DNA of 64,000 nt from Bradyrhizobium hereditatis. GTDB lineage: Bacteria > Pseudomonadota > Alphaproteobacteria > Rhizobiales > Xanthobacteraceae. Numbering within the stretch: the first letter of the stretch is position 1; each line of letters opens with the position of its first letter. The notes beneath the pieces are model-generated. The model was given only the letters and a program-made list of their open reading frames with translations. It had not been told where the DNA came from and made no database searches. Positions 9,943 through 20,969 of the stretch are shown in pieces. A program made the position numbers and the translations under genes. Where the stretch lies: contig NZ_JAGKJK010000011.1 of assembly GCF_020329435.1 (NCBI RefSeq), forward strand, positions 124,001-188,000. The letters are read 5' to 3'.

Positions 9943-12324
9943 CTAGGCGGATTCCCGCAATTCGCGAGCCGCGGCGACCATGTTGACGAGCGCGGGCTGC
10001 ACCTCCTCCCATTTGCGCGTCTTCAATCCGCAATCCGGATTGACCCAGATCTGGGTGTCGGCAAGCCGCTCTCGCGCCAGCCGGAGGAGGCCGGTCATCT
10101 CGGTAATTTGGGGCACGCGCGGAGAATGGATGTCATAGACGCCGGGGCCGATCTCGTTCGGATATCGGTAATCCCTGAAGGCGTCGAGCAGCTCCATTTT
10201 CGAGCGCGAGGTCTCGATCGAGATCACGTCGGCGTCCATCGCGCCGATCGCGCCGATGATGTCGTTGAACTCCGAGTAGCACATGTGGGTGTGGATCTGC
10301 GTCTCGTCGCGGACGCCGGACGAACAGAGGCGGAAGGCGTCGACGGCCCAGTCCAGATAGGCCTTCCAATCCGATTTGCGCAGCGGCAGGCCCTCGCGCA
10401 GCGCCGCCTCGTCGATCTGAATCATGCCGGCGCCGGCGGCCTCGAGGTCGGCAACTTCGTCGCGGATCGCCAGCGCGATCTGCCGGCAGGCCTCGCTGCG
10501 CGCAATATCGTCGCGGACGAACGACCAGTTCAGGATGGTGACCGGACCGGTCAGCATCGCCTTCATCGGCCTTTTGGTCAGCGACTGGGCGTATTGCCAC
10601 CACTCGACCGTCATCGGCTTTGGGCGTGAGACGTCGCCGAACAGAACCGGCGGACGGACATAGCGCGATCCGTAGGACTGCACCCAGCCATGCGTGGTGA
10701 AGGCGAAGCCTGAGAGCTGTTCGCCGAAATACTGCACCATGTCGTTGCGCTCGAATTCGCCATGCACGAGTACGTCCAGCCCGATGGTTTCCTGCCACTG
10801 CACTGCGCGCGCCGTTTGGTCCTGCAGGTAGATCTTGTAGACTTCGTCGGTCAGGGTGCCCTTGCCATGCGCCGCGCGGGCTTTTCGCACTTCGGCCGTC
10901 TGCGGAAACGAGCCGATCGTCGTGGTCGGAAACGCCGGCAGGTTGAAACGTTTGCGCTGAACGGTCGAGCGTTCGGCGAACGCGCTCGCGCGGCGACGCA
11001 TCGCACCATCGATGCCGGCGACGCGCGCCGCCACCTTCGCATCATGGATTCGCGGCGAGGCCTTGCGCGCGGCGGCTGCCTGGTCCGAATTTTTCAGGCT
11101 CGCTTCGACCGCTGCGCGGCCGCTGCCAAGCGCCGTTCCGAGCGTGGTCAGTTCCTCGAGCTTCTGCACCGAAAATGCCAGCCAGCTCCTGATCTCGGGA
11201 TCGAGCCCGGTCTCGAGCGCCAGGTCGATCGGGACATGCAGCAGCGAGCAGGATGGGGCGATTTGCACCCGGTGCTTGCCAAGTTTTGCGACCACGGGTT
11301 CGATCGAATCGAGAATCCGGCTCAAATCAGCGCGCCAGATGTTGCGACCGTCGATGATTCCGAGCGACAGCACGCGTTCATCAGGAAAGTCGGCGAGATC
11401 CTCGATTTGCTCGGGCGCGCGCACCAGGTCGAGATGCAGGCCGGCGACCGGCAGCGCCAGCGCGGTATCGCGGTTGCCACCGAGGCCGCCGAAATAGGTC
11501 GCCAGCATGATCTTGAGCTGCGGCACGGCGCTCGCGATCTCCACATAGGCATGCTGCAGCGCCTGCTGTGCGACGATATCGAGGTCGAGCACAAGGCATG
11601 GCTCATCGATCTGAACCCAACCCGCGCCCCGGGAGGCGAGCTCGCGCAGCACCTCGATGTAAACCGGCAGCAGGCGGTCGAGCAGGGATAGAGAATTAAA
11701 TCCGGCATCCTTGCTCTTGGCGAGCTTGAGAAACGTGACCGGGCCGAGCAGCACGGGACGAGTCTGATAGCCCAGCGCTTTCGCTTCCTCATACTCCTCG
11801 ATCGGCTTGCGCGAGGCGAGGACGAACTTTTGCTCTCTGGTCAGCTCCGGCACCATGTAATGGTAGTTGGTGTCGAACCATTTCGTCATTTCCAGTGCTG
11901 GCACGCCATGCGCCGCGTCGTGCCCGTGGGCATGGCCGCAACCTGCCTCATGCGTTTTGCCTTGCGCGCCCCGGGCCATCGCAAAGTAGGTCGCAAGCGG
12001 GACCGGGCCGCCGTTCCAGCCATAGATTTCTGGAATGGCGCCGACCATCGCAGCGGTATCGAGCACCTGGTCATAGAACGAGAAATCGTTCGACGGGATC
12101 ACGCTGACGCCGAGCTTTTTCTGGCGCGCCCAGTTGGCGGCGCGAAGCCCGACGCCGGCTTCGATCAGGGCTTTCTCGTCTGACGCGCCCGACCAGAAGC
12201 TTTCGAGGGCGAATTTCAATTCGCGGCGCGGGCCGATACGCGGCGTGCCGAGCGAGGCGACGGGAAGTGAAGTGGAGATTGTGGAAGTAGACGCAGCTGT
12301 GGAAGACGCAGCTTTGGAAGACAT
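9943..12324 (-). CDS. metE: Cobalamin-independent methionine synthase MetE
   Basis: MetE transfers a methyl group from 5-methyltetrahydrofolate polyglutamate to homocysteine without cobalamin, the last step of methionine synthesis in the cytosol. The 793-residue protein has the two-barrel layout: an N-terminal folate-side barrel (to about 400) and a C-terminal catalytic barrel starting near FPTTTIGSFPQT. HTHMCYSEF supplies zinc ligands, and NPDCGLKTRKW near the end supplies the last Cys. The first 25 residues are a Ser/Thr-rich extension. A cobalamin riboswitch lies in its leader, so expression should fall when B12 is available and a MetH can take over. GGGGTTAAGCC precedes the ATG. Confidence 0.97.
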   Translation of the reverse strand: MSSKAASSTAASTSTISTSLPVASLGTPRIGPRRELKFALESFWSGASDEKALIEAGVGLRAANWARQKKLGVSVIPSNDFSFYDQVLDTAAMVGAIPEIYGWNGGPVPLATYFAMARGAQGKTHEAGCGHAHGHDAAHGVPALEMTKWFDTNYHYMVPELTREQKFVLASRKPIEEYEEAKALGYQTRPVLLGPVTFLKLAKSKDAGFNSLSLLDRLLPVYIEVLRELASRGAGWVQIDEPCLVLDLDIVAQQALQHAYVEIASAVPQLKIMLATYFGGLGGNRDTALALPVAGLHLDLVRAPEQIEDLADFPDERVLSLGIIDGRNIWRADLSRILDSIEPVVAKLGKHRVQIAPSCSLLHVPIDLALETGLDPEIRSWLAFSVQKLEELTTLGTALGSGRAAVEASLKNSDQAAAARKASPRIHDAKVAARVAGIDGAMRRRASAFAERSTVQRKRFNLPAFPTTTIGSFPQTAEVRKARAAHGKGTLTDEVYKIYLQDQTARAVQWQETIGLDVLVHGEFERNDMVQYFGEQLSGFAFTTHGWVQSYGSRYVRPPVLFGDVSRPKPMTVEWWQYAQSLTKRPMKAMLTGPVTILNWSFVRDDIARSEACRQIALAIRDEVADLEAAGAGMIQIDEAALREGLPLRKSDWKAYLDWAVDAFRLCSSGVRDETQIHTHMCYSEFNDIIGAIGAMDADVISIETSRSKMELLDAFRDYRYPNEIGPGVYDIHSPRVPQITEMTGLLRLARERLADTQIWVNPDCGLKTRKWEEVQPALVNMVAAARELRESA

Positions 12325-12439
12325 GGCTTAACCCCATAAAGTTGGGGGCAAAGGCCGAAGTGACACGTCTGGATTCCGCTGTAGCAGCGCGCGCGGAATC
12401 GCAACCGCACCACCGGGACACCCCGCCCGAGGACGTGTA

Positions 12440-12625
12440 TGTTGCCGAGGCAGGTCTCCTGGCTCGCGGGTCCTCGCTGCTGTCCGGCCTTCCCGAAACC
12501 TCGCGAGGTCTCAGTGGCTTTGGTGGACAGCGGCTCGCCGCTTACAGTTGCGGGGGCAGCTCCGGCTTCGCACCGGCTTCCCTCTTAGCTTCGGGCCAGA
12601 GAGAGCCCGAAGAACCACGACGCGA
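12440..12625 (-). promoter_or_regulatory. Cobalamin riboswitch in the metE leader
   Basis: Read on the minus strand, the hallmarks appear in order: GGGAAGCCGGTG, CTGCCCCCGCAACTGTAAGC, GCCACTG, GGGAAGG and the B12 box AGCCAGGAGACCTGCC. About 115 bases separate the box from the metE ATG. The family binds adenosyl- or methylcobalamin and lowers expression. The leader then carries a 17-nt segment (12413-12429) identical to one after the nrdA riboswitch, and an 8-bp hairpin at 12372-12400. No T-run is visible, so control of translation initiation or Rho access is more likely than intrinsic termination. Confidence 0.95.
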
Positions 12626-12799
12626 TCACTTATCGGCAACACGGCACGCGCGTCAACTCGATCGGCCGTATCGGCGCGAGGCAGCGGTTGTTCACAAGCT
12701 TCAACAGCATGGACCAAAATTTTTGCGCGGGAGGTGTGCGCGCCATTGACACGATTGTTCAAATCGCACCAGATATAGACGTCACGGTCCGCTATGACG
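12626..12799. other. Divergent promoter region between two riboswitches
   Basis: About 170 bases separate the 5' ends of the metE and nrdA riboswitches. Both promoters must lie here. A TTGACA at 12746-12751 faces nrdA with GATATAG about 20 bases further on, a spacing longer than ideal. I see no coding sequence and no convincing minus-strand promoter. Confidence 0.5.
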
Positions 12800-12980
12800 C
12801 AAGTCTTGGTGGCTAAGAGGGAAGCCGGTGATTGCGCGAACGAGCGCAAGAATCCGGCGCTGCCCCCGCAACTGTAAGCAGTGAGTTGTTCCCATCCCTG
12901 AAGTCACTGATGCGGCATCGCATTGGGAAGACTGGGAACAACGGCGACCTGCGAGCCAGGAGACCTGCCGCGACACCGAA
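12800..12980 (+). promoter_or_regulatory. Cobalamin riboswitch in the nrdAB leader
   Basis: The order GGTGGCTAAGAGGGAAGCCGGTG, CTGCCCCCGCAACTGTAAGC, TCACTGA, GGGAAGACTGGGAACAA and the B12 box AGCCAGGAGACCTGCC (12954-12969) defines the aptamer. About 120 bases then lead to nrdA. The peripheral helices differ from those of the metE riboswitch, but the segment at 12991-13007 is identical to its partner. Cobalamin control of a B12-independent ribonucleotide reductase is known in Streptomyces coelicolor; here it implies a B12-dependent NrdJ elsewhere in the genome. Confidence 0.95.
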
Positions 12981-12990
12981 ACAACGTCCA

Positions 12991-13007
12991 CGGGCGGGGT
13001 GTCCCGG
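12991..13007 (+). promoter_or_regulatory. 17-nt element shared by both riboswitch leaders
   Basis: CGGGCGGGGTGTCCCGG follows the B12 box here by about 20 bases. The identical sequence occurs at 12413-12429 on the minus strand at the same distance after the metE box. It can fold as CGGG/CCCG. The positions suggest it is part of a common expression platform that senses aptamer folding. Confidence 0.6.
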
Positions 13008-13097
13008 CGGCGCTTGCAGACTCATGCCGGCGTTTCCCGCCCGCATTTGAAGCAGCGTCCTCTCTGACATCCGGCCTCAACAACATCACGGGGTCTC

Positions 13098-16010
<2,913 letters not shown>

Positions 16011-16035
16011 GCGGCCAGAAGAAAAGGACATCAAA

Positions 16036-17157
16036 GTGCTCGACTGGTCAGAACCCTCCGCGCCCCTGCGCCGAATGCCGCCTCCCGTGGCAGCCCCGGC
16101 AGCCGACCAAGCCGGCCTCGGCGCCATCGACCGGGGCGGCGCTAGGGTATCCGTGGACGACAAGCGCATGATCAATTGCCGCGCCGACGTCAATCAATTG
16201 CTGCCGCTGAAATACAAATGGGCGTGGGAGAAATATCTCGCCGGCTGCAACAATCATTGGATGCCGACCGAAGTCTCGATGCAGGCCGACATCGCGTTAT
16301 GGAAATCGCGCGACGGCCTCACCGAGGACGAACGCCGCGCCATCAAGCGCAATCTCGGCTTCTTCGCGGCTTCCGAAAGCCTCGTCGCCAACAACATCGT
16401 GCTGGCGATCTATCGCCATCTGACCAACCCGGAATGCCGGCAATATTTGTTGCGGCAAGCCTTCGAGGAGGCCGTTCACACCCACACCTTCGAATACATC
16501 GTCGAGAGTCTGGGATTGGACGAGGGCGAGCTGTTCAATATGTACCGCGAGGTGCCCTCGATTACGGATAAAGCAGCGTGGGCGCTCAAGCACACTCAGC
16601 ATCTCGACGATCCCGATTTCAAAACCGGAACGCCAGCGGCCGACCAGGCTTTCCTGCGCGATCTCGTCGCCTTCTACGTCATCTTCGAAGGCATGTGGTT
16701 CTATACGGGGTTCGCGCAGATCCTCTCGCTCGGCCGTCGCAACAAGATGGTCGGCATCGCTGAGCAGTACCAATACATCCTGCGCGATGAATCGATTCAC
16801 CTGAATTTCGGCATCGACGTCATCAACCAGATCAAGATCGAGAATCCGCATCTGTGGACCAAGGCCTTTCAGGAAGAAGTGCGCGCCATGGTGCGCGAGG
16901 CGGCCGAACTCGAGGCGGCGTATGGACGGGACACCATGCCGCGCGGTTTTCTCGGCCTCAATGCAGCGCTGTGCGAAACCTATATGCATTTCATCGCCAA
17001 CCGGCGTTGCGCGCAGCTCGGACTGGAGCGGGTGTTCGCGGAGACCGAAAATCCGTTTCCCTGGATGTCGGAGGCGATGGATCTGAAGAAGGAGAAAAAC
17101 TTCTTCGAGACGCGGGTGATCGAATACCAGAACGGCGGGGCGCTGAGCTGGGAGTAG
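16036..17157 (+). CDS. nrdB: Ribonucleotide reductase small subunit, class Ic type
   Basis: The 373-residue radical-generating subunit. Predicted metal ligands are E114 (AASESL), E145 and H148 (EEAVHTHTF), E218 (FEGMWF), E252 and H255 (RDESIH). The residue that is the radical Tyr in class Ia is Phe152, and ligand 1 is Glu instead of Asp. All seven positions are offset by 25 from those I recall for the Chlamydia trachomatis Mn/Fe enzyme (E89, E120, H123, F127, E193, E227, H230). A Mn/Fe cofactor is therefore inferred. I start at the GTG at 16036, which has AAGGA upstream; the frame extends back into nrdA without a site. It lies under the nrdA riboswitch. Confidence 0.93.
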   Translation: MLDWSEPSAPLRRMPPPVAAPAADQAGLGAIDRGGARVSVDDKRMINCRADVNQLLPLKYKWAWEKYLAGCNNHWMPTEVSMQADIALWKSRDGLTEDERRAIKRNLGFFAASESLVANNIVLAIYRHLTNPECRQYLLRQAFEEAVHTHTFEYIVESLGLDEGELFNMYREVPSITDKAAWALKHTQHLDDPDFKTGTPAADQAFLRDLVAFYVIFEGMWFYTGFAQILSLGRRNKMVGIAEQYQYILRDESIHLNFGIDVINQIKIENPHLWTKAFQEEVRAMVREAAELEAAYGRDTMPRGFLGLNAALCETYMHFIANRRCAQLGLERVFAETENPFPWMSEAMDLKKEKNFFETRVIEYQNGGALSWE

Positions 17158-17180
17158 GGGGGCGTGCTTCTGCAACATAT

Positions 17181-17204
17181 CGTCCCTTGCGAAGGCAGGG
17201 GACG
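17181..17204. repeat. Hairpin related to family B repeat, after nrdB
   Basis: CGTCCCTTGC, loop GAAG and GCAGGGGACG form a 10-bp stem with one wobble pair. The sequence resembles the ends of the family B unit at 59295-59415 (GTCGTCCCTGCGAA). It lies 24 bases after the nrdB stop and may help end the transcript, although only a short A-run follows on this strand. Confidence 0.5.
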
Positions 17205-17318
17205 GCAACGAAAAACCGCCGTCGCCGCGCGAAAACTTAAGACTTCCTCAATTCAGTCCGGCCTATTGCTTTGGGACGTGCGCCTTGGGACAGGGGCGCG
17301 CCCTGGCAAGGACCGCGC

Positions 17319-18542
17319 ATGACTGCCTTTGTTTCCACCCCCAAGACCGCACGTGAGCAGTCCTCGATTCCCGAGTGGCTCGTGAAGGTGTGCTTTGCGC
17401 TGGCGCTTGCCAACGTCGCGCTGTGCCCCGTGGCCTATTTCTCGAGCGCGTGGATCTACGATTCGAACGGCCTCGGTATTCCGACGGATTTCATCAACGT
17501 CTGGGCCGCTGGCCGCCTGGTGCTCGATGGCGCTCCGGCGCAGGCCTACGATTGGGATATCCAGAAACAGATCGAGCTCGCCAAGCTCGGTCAGGATTTC
17601 GTCGGCTATTTTGCCTGGCACTATCCGCCGCCTTTCCTGTTCGTCGCCGCGCTGCTGGCGATGTTGCCTTATTCGGTCGGCTATGCCGGCTGGGTGTATG
17701 TCAGCATGCTGCCCTATCTTGCCGTCATGCGTGCGGTCGTCGGCAGCAATTTCGGCCTTCTGGTTGCGCTCGCCATTCCGACCGTGATCGTCAATTCCTT
17801 TGTCGGGCAGAACGGCTTCCTCACCGCGGCGCTGATCGGCGGCACGCTCTATCTGATTCCCGTCCGTCCGGTCCTTGCAGGGATCTGCCTCGGGCTTCTG
17901 ACCTACAAGCCGCAATACGGATTGCTGTTTCCGATCGTGCTGATCGCAGCGGGGCATTGGCGGGTGTTCATCAGCGCCGCCGTCACGGCAGTCGTGGTAG
18001 CGCTTGCCTCCGCGTTCGCCTTCGGCATCGAAAGTTGGCTGGCGTTCTTCCATTGGATGCCGCGATTCTCGCAGGCCTTCCTGACCGAGGGCAAGGCCAC
18101 CTGGTGGAAGCTGCAAAGCATCTTCTCGATGGTGCGCTACTTCGGCGGCAGCGAGCCGCTCGGCTGGGCGTTCCAATGGGTTCTGACTGCTTCCGTTGCC
18201 GTGGTGCTGGCGCTGATGTGGCGAAGCCGCGTACCCTACACGTTGAAGGCCGCAGCCCTTGCCGCCGGCACGCTGCTGACCACGCCCTATCTCTTCATGT
18301 ACGACATGATGGTCTTGGCGATCCCGATCGCTTTCCTGATGCGCATGGGACTAAAGAGCGACTTTCGTCCTTACGAGCTCCCGGCGCTGGGAGCCGTCAT
18401 CGCGCTCATCGTTTGCTACATGTTCACCGGCATCCCGACCGGTCTTGGCGCCACGCTGATCGTGGGCGCGCTGATCCTGCGCCGCGCCGGGTCGTGGTGG
18501 CGGCAAGAGCCGGCGCCCAGGCTCGTCGCGGCAGGCGCGTGA
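17319..18542 (+). CDS. DUF2029 (GT87-like) integral membrane protein
   Basis: A 407-residue membrane protein with about nine to ten hydrophobic segments and the GT87/DUF2029 layout, a family that includes polyprenyl-phosphomannose-dependent mannosyltransferases. After the first segment (VCFALALANVALCPVAYF) comes GIPTDFINVWAAGRLVLDG, the loop that usually holds the catalytic acidic residue, and later FAWHYPPPFLFVAALL. The acceptor is unknown. The ATG at 17319 is preceded by AAGGA; an earlier in-frame start adds 16 residues without a site. No glycan gene cluster surrounds it. Confidence 0.8.
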   Translation: MTAFVSTPKTAREQSSIPEWLVKVCFALALANVALCPVAYFSSAWIYDSNGLGIPTDFINVWAAGRLVLDGAPAQAYDWDIQKQIELAKLGQDFVGYFAWHYPPPFLFVAALLAMLPYSVGYAGWVYVSMLPYLAVMRAVVGSNFGLLVALAIPTVIVNSFVGQNGFLTAALIGGTLYLIPVRPVLAGICLGLLTYKPQYGLLFPIVLIAAGHWRVFISAAVTAVVVALASAFAFGIESWLAFFHWMPRFSQAFLTEGKATWWKLQSIFSMVRYFGGSEPLGWAFQWVLTASVAVVLALMWRSRVPYTLKAAALAAGTLLTTPYLFMYDMMVLAIPIAFLMRMGLKSDFRPYELPALGAVIALIVCYMFTGIPTGLGATLIVGALILRRAGSWWRQEPAPRLVAAGA

Positions 18543-18598
18543 ACAGCGCACGGGGGACGTCTTCAGTGCTTCGCACGACGGCGCGGAATCGCCGGTCA

Positions 18599-19327
18599 CT
18601 ATCTGATGAACGCCGCCCATAGCGCGGCATTCGCAAGCGTCCCGGCCTCGTTCATGTGGCAGCCGTCGGGGCTGCGGCCTTCATTACCGATCGTGTCGGT
18701 GTCAGGCCCGAGGCGGACGTTCAGCGACGCTTCGTCGACCGCGGCGAGTTGACCGGCGCGGACCGCAGCCATGTTCTTCGGCTCGGCATTGCCGCATTTT
18801 GTGCTTCGCGACAGATAGAACGGCGCGTGAAAACCAGCCGCACGAAATCGCTTCACGAGCTGATGCAGCAACGAAGCATATTCTTCGGTGGTCGTCGTCA
18901 ATCTCGCGTCGGTTTCCCCTTGCTGGAAAAGAATATGCGTCGGCGTCATTCCGGCAGCCTTGAGCTTCGAGATGCCGTTTGTTGTCAGATGCGCTCCCTC
19001 GTTGTTCAGGAAGGACAGCGATGAGCTGCCCTTGGCGAGCGGCACCAGGATTACGCGATCGTAGCGTCCCGTCTGGATCAGAATGTCGCCGAGCCGCGTT
19101 GCAAAGCTCCCACCCAAGCCATCGGTGCCCAGCAGGGGATCGACTGCGGCGAAGCATTTGCCGGTCGCGGGATCGAAATTGTCGACCGCTTCGCGCGCCG
19201 TATATCGGGCGCTTCCATAGTTCGCCGCGTTGCTCTGGCCGTGCACGACGATGACGGCCGTTCGCGCAGATGCGCCGGCGCACGGCCGCTCGTCCCGCGC
19301 CCGGTAGCGCGAGGGTGGCCAAATCAA
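18599..19327 (-). CDS. SGNH/SASA-type esterase, probably frameshifted at the N-terminus
   Basis: The frame encodes a sialate O-acetylesterase-like SGNH hydrolase. VVHGQSNAANYG holds the nucleophile Ser, FQQGETDAR is a conserved block, and SPDGCHMNEAG supplies the Asp-x-x-His pair. Such enzymes remove acetyl or acyl groups from carbohydrates. The frame opens only with a TTG (19327) and lacks a leader. An overlapping frame from the ATG at 19478 encodes a hydrophobic anchor (FLMGGVLIGAIAYRLLTPA) that should precede this domain, so the gene is probably broken by a one-base shift near 19280-19325, or the assembly has an error there. Confidence 0.7.
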   Translation of the reverse strand: MIWPPSRYRARDERPCAGASARTAVIVVHGQSNAANYGSARYTAREAVDNFDPATGKCFAAVDPLLGTDGLGGSFATRLGDILIQTGRYDRVILVPLAKGSSSLSFLNNEGAHLTTNGISKLKAAGMTPTHILFQQGETDARLTTTTEEYASLLHQLVKRFRAAGFHAPFYLSRSTKCGNAEPKNMAAVRAGQLAAVDEASLNVRLGPDTDTIGNEGRSPDGCHMNEAGTLANAALWAAFIR

Positions 19328-19478
19328 TGCCGGGAGTGGCCGGGGTCAGAAGCCTGTAGGCAATCGCGCCGATCAGCACGCCACCCATTAAAAACGCTGC
19401 TTTACGCCGTATCGAAGAGTCCGCGGATGGCGCGCTTCTCGTCGAAGCCGGGCGCCATCCTGCGATGGTCAAAGGCAT
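19310..19478 (-). pseudogene. Out-of-frame N-terminal anchor of the SGNH esterase
   Basis: From the ATG at 19478 the frame gives a basic stretch followed by a hydrophobic helix (AAFLMGGVLIGAIAYRLL) and a Pro/Leu linker, then degenerates into Arg-rich out-of-frame sequence. Its reading frame is offset by one base from the downstream catalytic domain. It is best read as the membrane anchor of the same gene. Confidence 0.45.
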
Positions 19479-19550
19479 GGGTACACTCGCGCGCTACAAT
19501 CTGGGGTTGCTCATCCGGAGCAGGCTAGCGGACCGGCGTTTCGATCCTGT

Positions 19551-19606
19551 TATCGGTTCCGATAGTCCTGAAACCATCTTGTCATCAGCCGTGAATAGTT
19601 GTTCAC
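19551..19606. promoter_or_regulatory. Two inverted repeats upstream of the TetR gene
   Basis: TATCGG-TT-CCGATA (19551-19564) is a perfect 6-2-6 palindrome. GTGAA-N6-TTCAC (19591-19606) lies 26 bases later. TetR-family proteins often bind such palindromes near their own gene, which starts at 19711. Either could be the operator. Confidence 0.4.
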
Positions 19607-19710
19607 TTCTTCAAAGCGATGAGTGTGCCTTATCGCTCAAGCCATTGAAGGTGTGCGCGTTCCGGCAGGCTCCGCCGGCTTGAGGGCGCGCCGGGGACGG
19701 AAAACGCGCC

Positions 19711-20385
19711 ATGGTCTATCGGCGAACCCATCAGGTCGTAAAGCGGCTGGCGGCGCGGCGTAGCGCCATCCTGGCGGCGGCGCGGGATGCGGCGGCCGAG
19801 GGCGGAATGGCGGCGGTGCAGATCGCGCCCGTGGCGGTCCGCGCCAACGTCGCGGCGGGCACCGTCTACCGCTACTTCCCGTCCAAGGCCGAGCTGATCT
19901 CCGAACTGATTGCAGAGGTGTCGCGCGACGAACTGGCAGCGATCCGCCGCGCGGCGGATGCCGCGCCGGGGCCGTCCTCGGCGCTCGCCGCCGCCGTCAC
20001 GACCGTCGCCGTGCATGTGCTGTCACAGCGCAAGCTCGCCTGGGGCATTCTGGCGGAGCCCGTAGATGTCGACGTCTCGGTGTCGCGGCTCGCCAGCCGC
20101 CGCGAAATCTCCGGCGAGATTGCCGCGAGGATCGATGCCGCGGTGCGAGCCGGCCATCTGCCGGCACAGGATACGGCGCTTGCCGCCACCGCGCTGCTCG
20201 GCGCACTGCATGAATCGCTGGTCGGGCCGCTGGCGCCTGAGAATCTCGAGGATCCTGCGAAGCTGCGCGACGCCGTGCAAACCGTCACGCTCCTGGCGCT
20301 GCGCGCCGTCGGCGTGATGGATGCGCGCGCTCGTGGCCTTGTGGTTCAGGCAGTGCTGCCGGCCAAGGCGCTGGTCGGAGCGTAG
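19711..20385 (+). CDS. TetR-family transcriptional regulator
   Basis: A 224-residue repressor-type protein. The N-terminal helix-turn-helix spans about residues 15-60, with ILAAARDAAAEGGMAAVQIAPVAVRANVAAGTVYRYFPSKAELI matching the TetR signature (AxGTxYRYF-SK). The remainder is the ligand-binding and dimerisation domain, with no recognisable ligand type. osmC lies 90 bases downstream on the same strand and is the nearest plausible target besides the gene itself. Confidence 0.9.
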   Translation: MVYRRTHQVVKRLAARRSAILAAARDAAAEGGMAAVQIAPVAVRANVAAGTVYRYFPSKAELISELIAEVSRDELAAIRRAADAAPGPSSALAAAVTTVAVHVLSQRKLAWGILAEPVDVDVSVSRLASRREISGEIAARIDAAVRAGHLPAQDTALAATALLGALHESLVGPLAPENLEDPAKLRDAVQTVTLLALRAVGVMDARARGLVVQAVLPAKALVGA

Positions 20386-20475
20386 GAACTTTTCTTCTGT
20401 CTGCTACACGTATTTGTCGCAACCATTTGCCAGCTTGCGGCTTATCGACGGTCCAACCCGCGATAGGAGCATGCA

Positions 20476-20901
20476 ATGACCACGACATCAGGGTCTGCCA
20501 AATGGCAGGGCGGCATCAAGGACGGCAAGGGCACGATCTCCACCAAAAGCGGCGCGCTGAACGATTATCCCTACGGCTTCTCCAGTCGCTTCGAGGGCAA
20601 GACGGGCTCCAATCCGGAAGAGCTGATCGGCGCGGCGCATGCCGCCTGTTTCACCATGGCGCTGTCGCTGATTTTGGGCGAAGCCAAGCTCACCGCCGAA
20701 CATATGGAAACCAACGCCGACGTCACGCTGGAAAAGCAGGGCGATGGTTTTGCCATCACCTCGATTCATCTCACGCTGAAGGCGAAGATACCGGGCGCTG
20801 ACCATGCGGCATTTCAGGAGCTGGCCGGCAAGGCCAAAGCCGGTTGTCCGGTGTCGAAAGTTCTGAACACGAACATCACGCTGGACGCGACACTGGTTTA
20901 G
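20476..20901 (+). CDS. osmC: OsmC-family peroxiredoxin
   Basis: A 141-residue OsmC protein that reduces organic hydroperoxides with two conserved cysteines. The peroxidatic Cys is in AAHAACFTMALS and the resolving Cys in KAGCPVSKVL. The N-terminal AKWQGGIKDGKGTISTKSG strand pair and the spacing of the motifs match OsmC more closely than Ohr. AGGAG precedes the ATG. It follows the TetR gene and may be controlled by it or by general stress signals. Confidence 0.92.
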   Translation: MTTTSGSAKWQGGIKDGKGTISTKSGALNDYPYGFSSRFEGKTGSNPEELIGAAHAACFTMALSLILGEAKLTAEHMETNADVTLEKQGDGFAITSIHLTLKAKIPGADHAAFQELAGKAKAGCPVSKVLNTNITLDATLV

Positions 20902-20969
20902 TGCTGCTCCCGCTGCTCTGCAGCGTCATTCTCCGTGGCGCTGAGCCGTGCCCGGAACGGCGTGACGCC

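Noticed and set aside
12342..12749. Open frames across the riboswitch region
   Set aside because: They run through the cobalamin aptamer, whose conserved RNA motifs explain the sequence better.
20384..20415. GGAAC...CGTA upstream of osmC as an EcfG general-stress promoter
   Set aside because: The spacing is about 19 bases instead of 16-17 and the -10 element is CGTA instead of CGTT.
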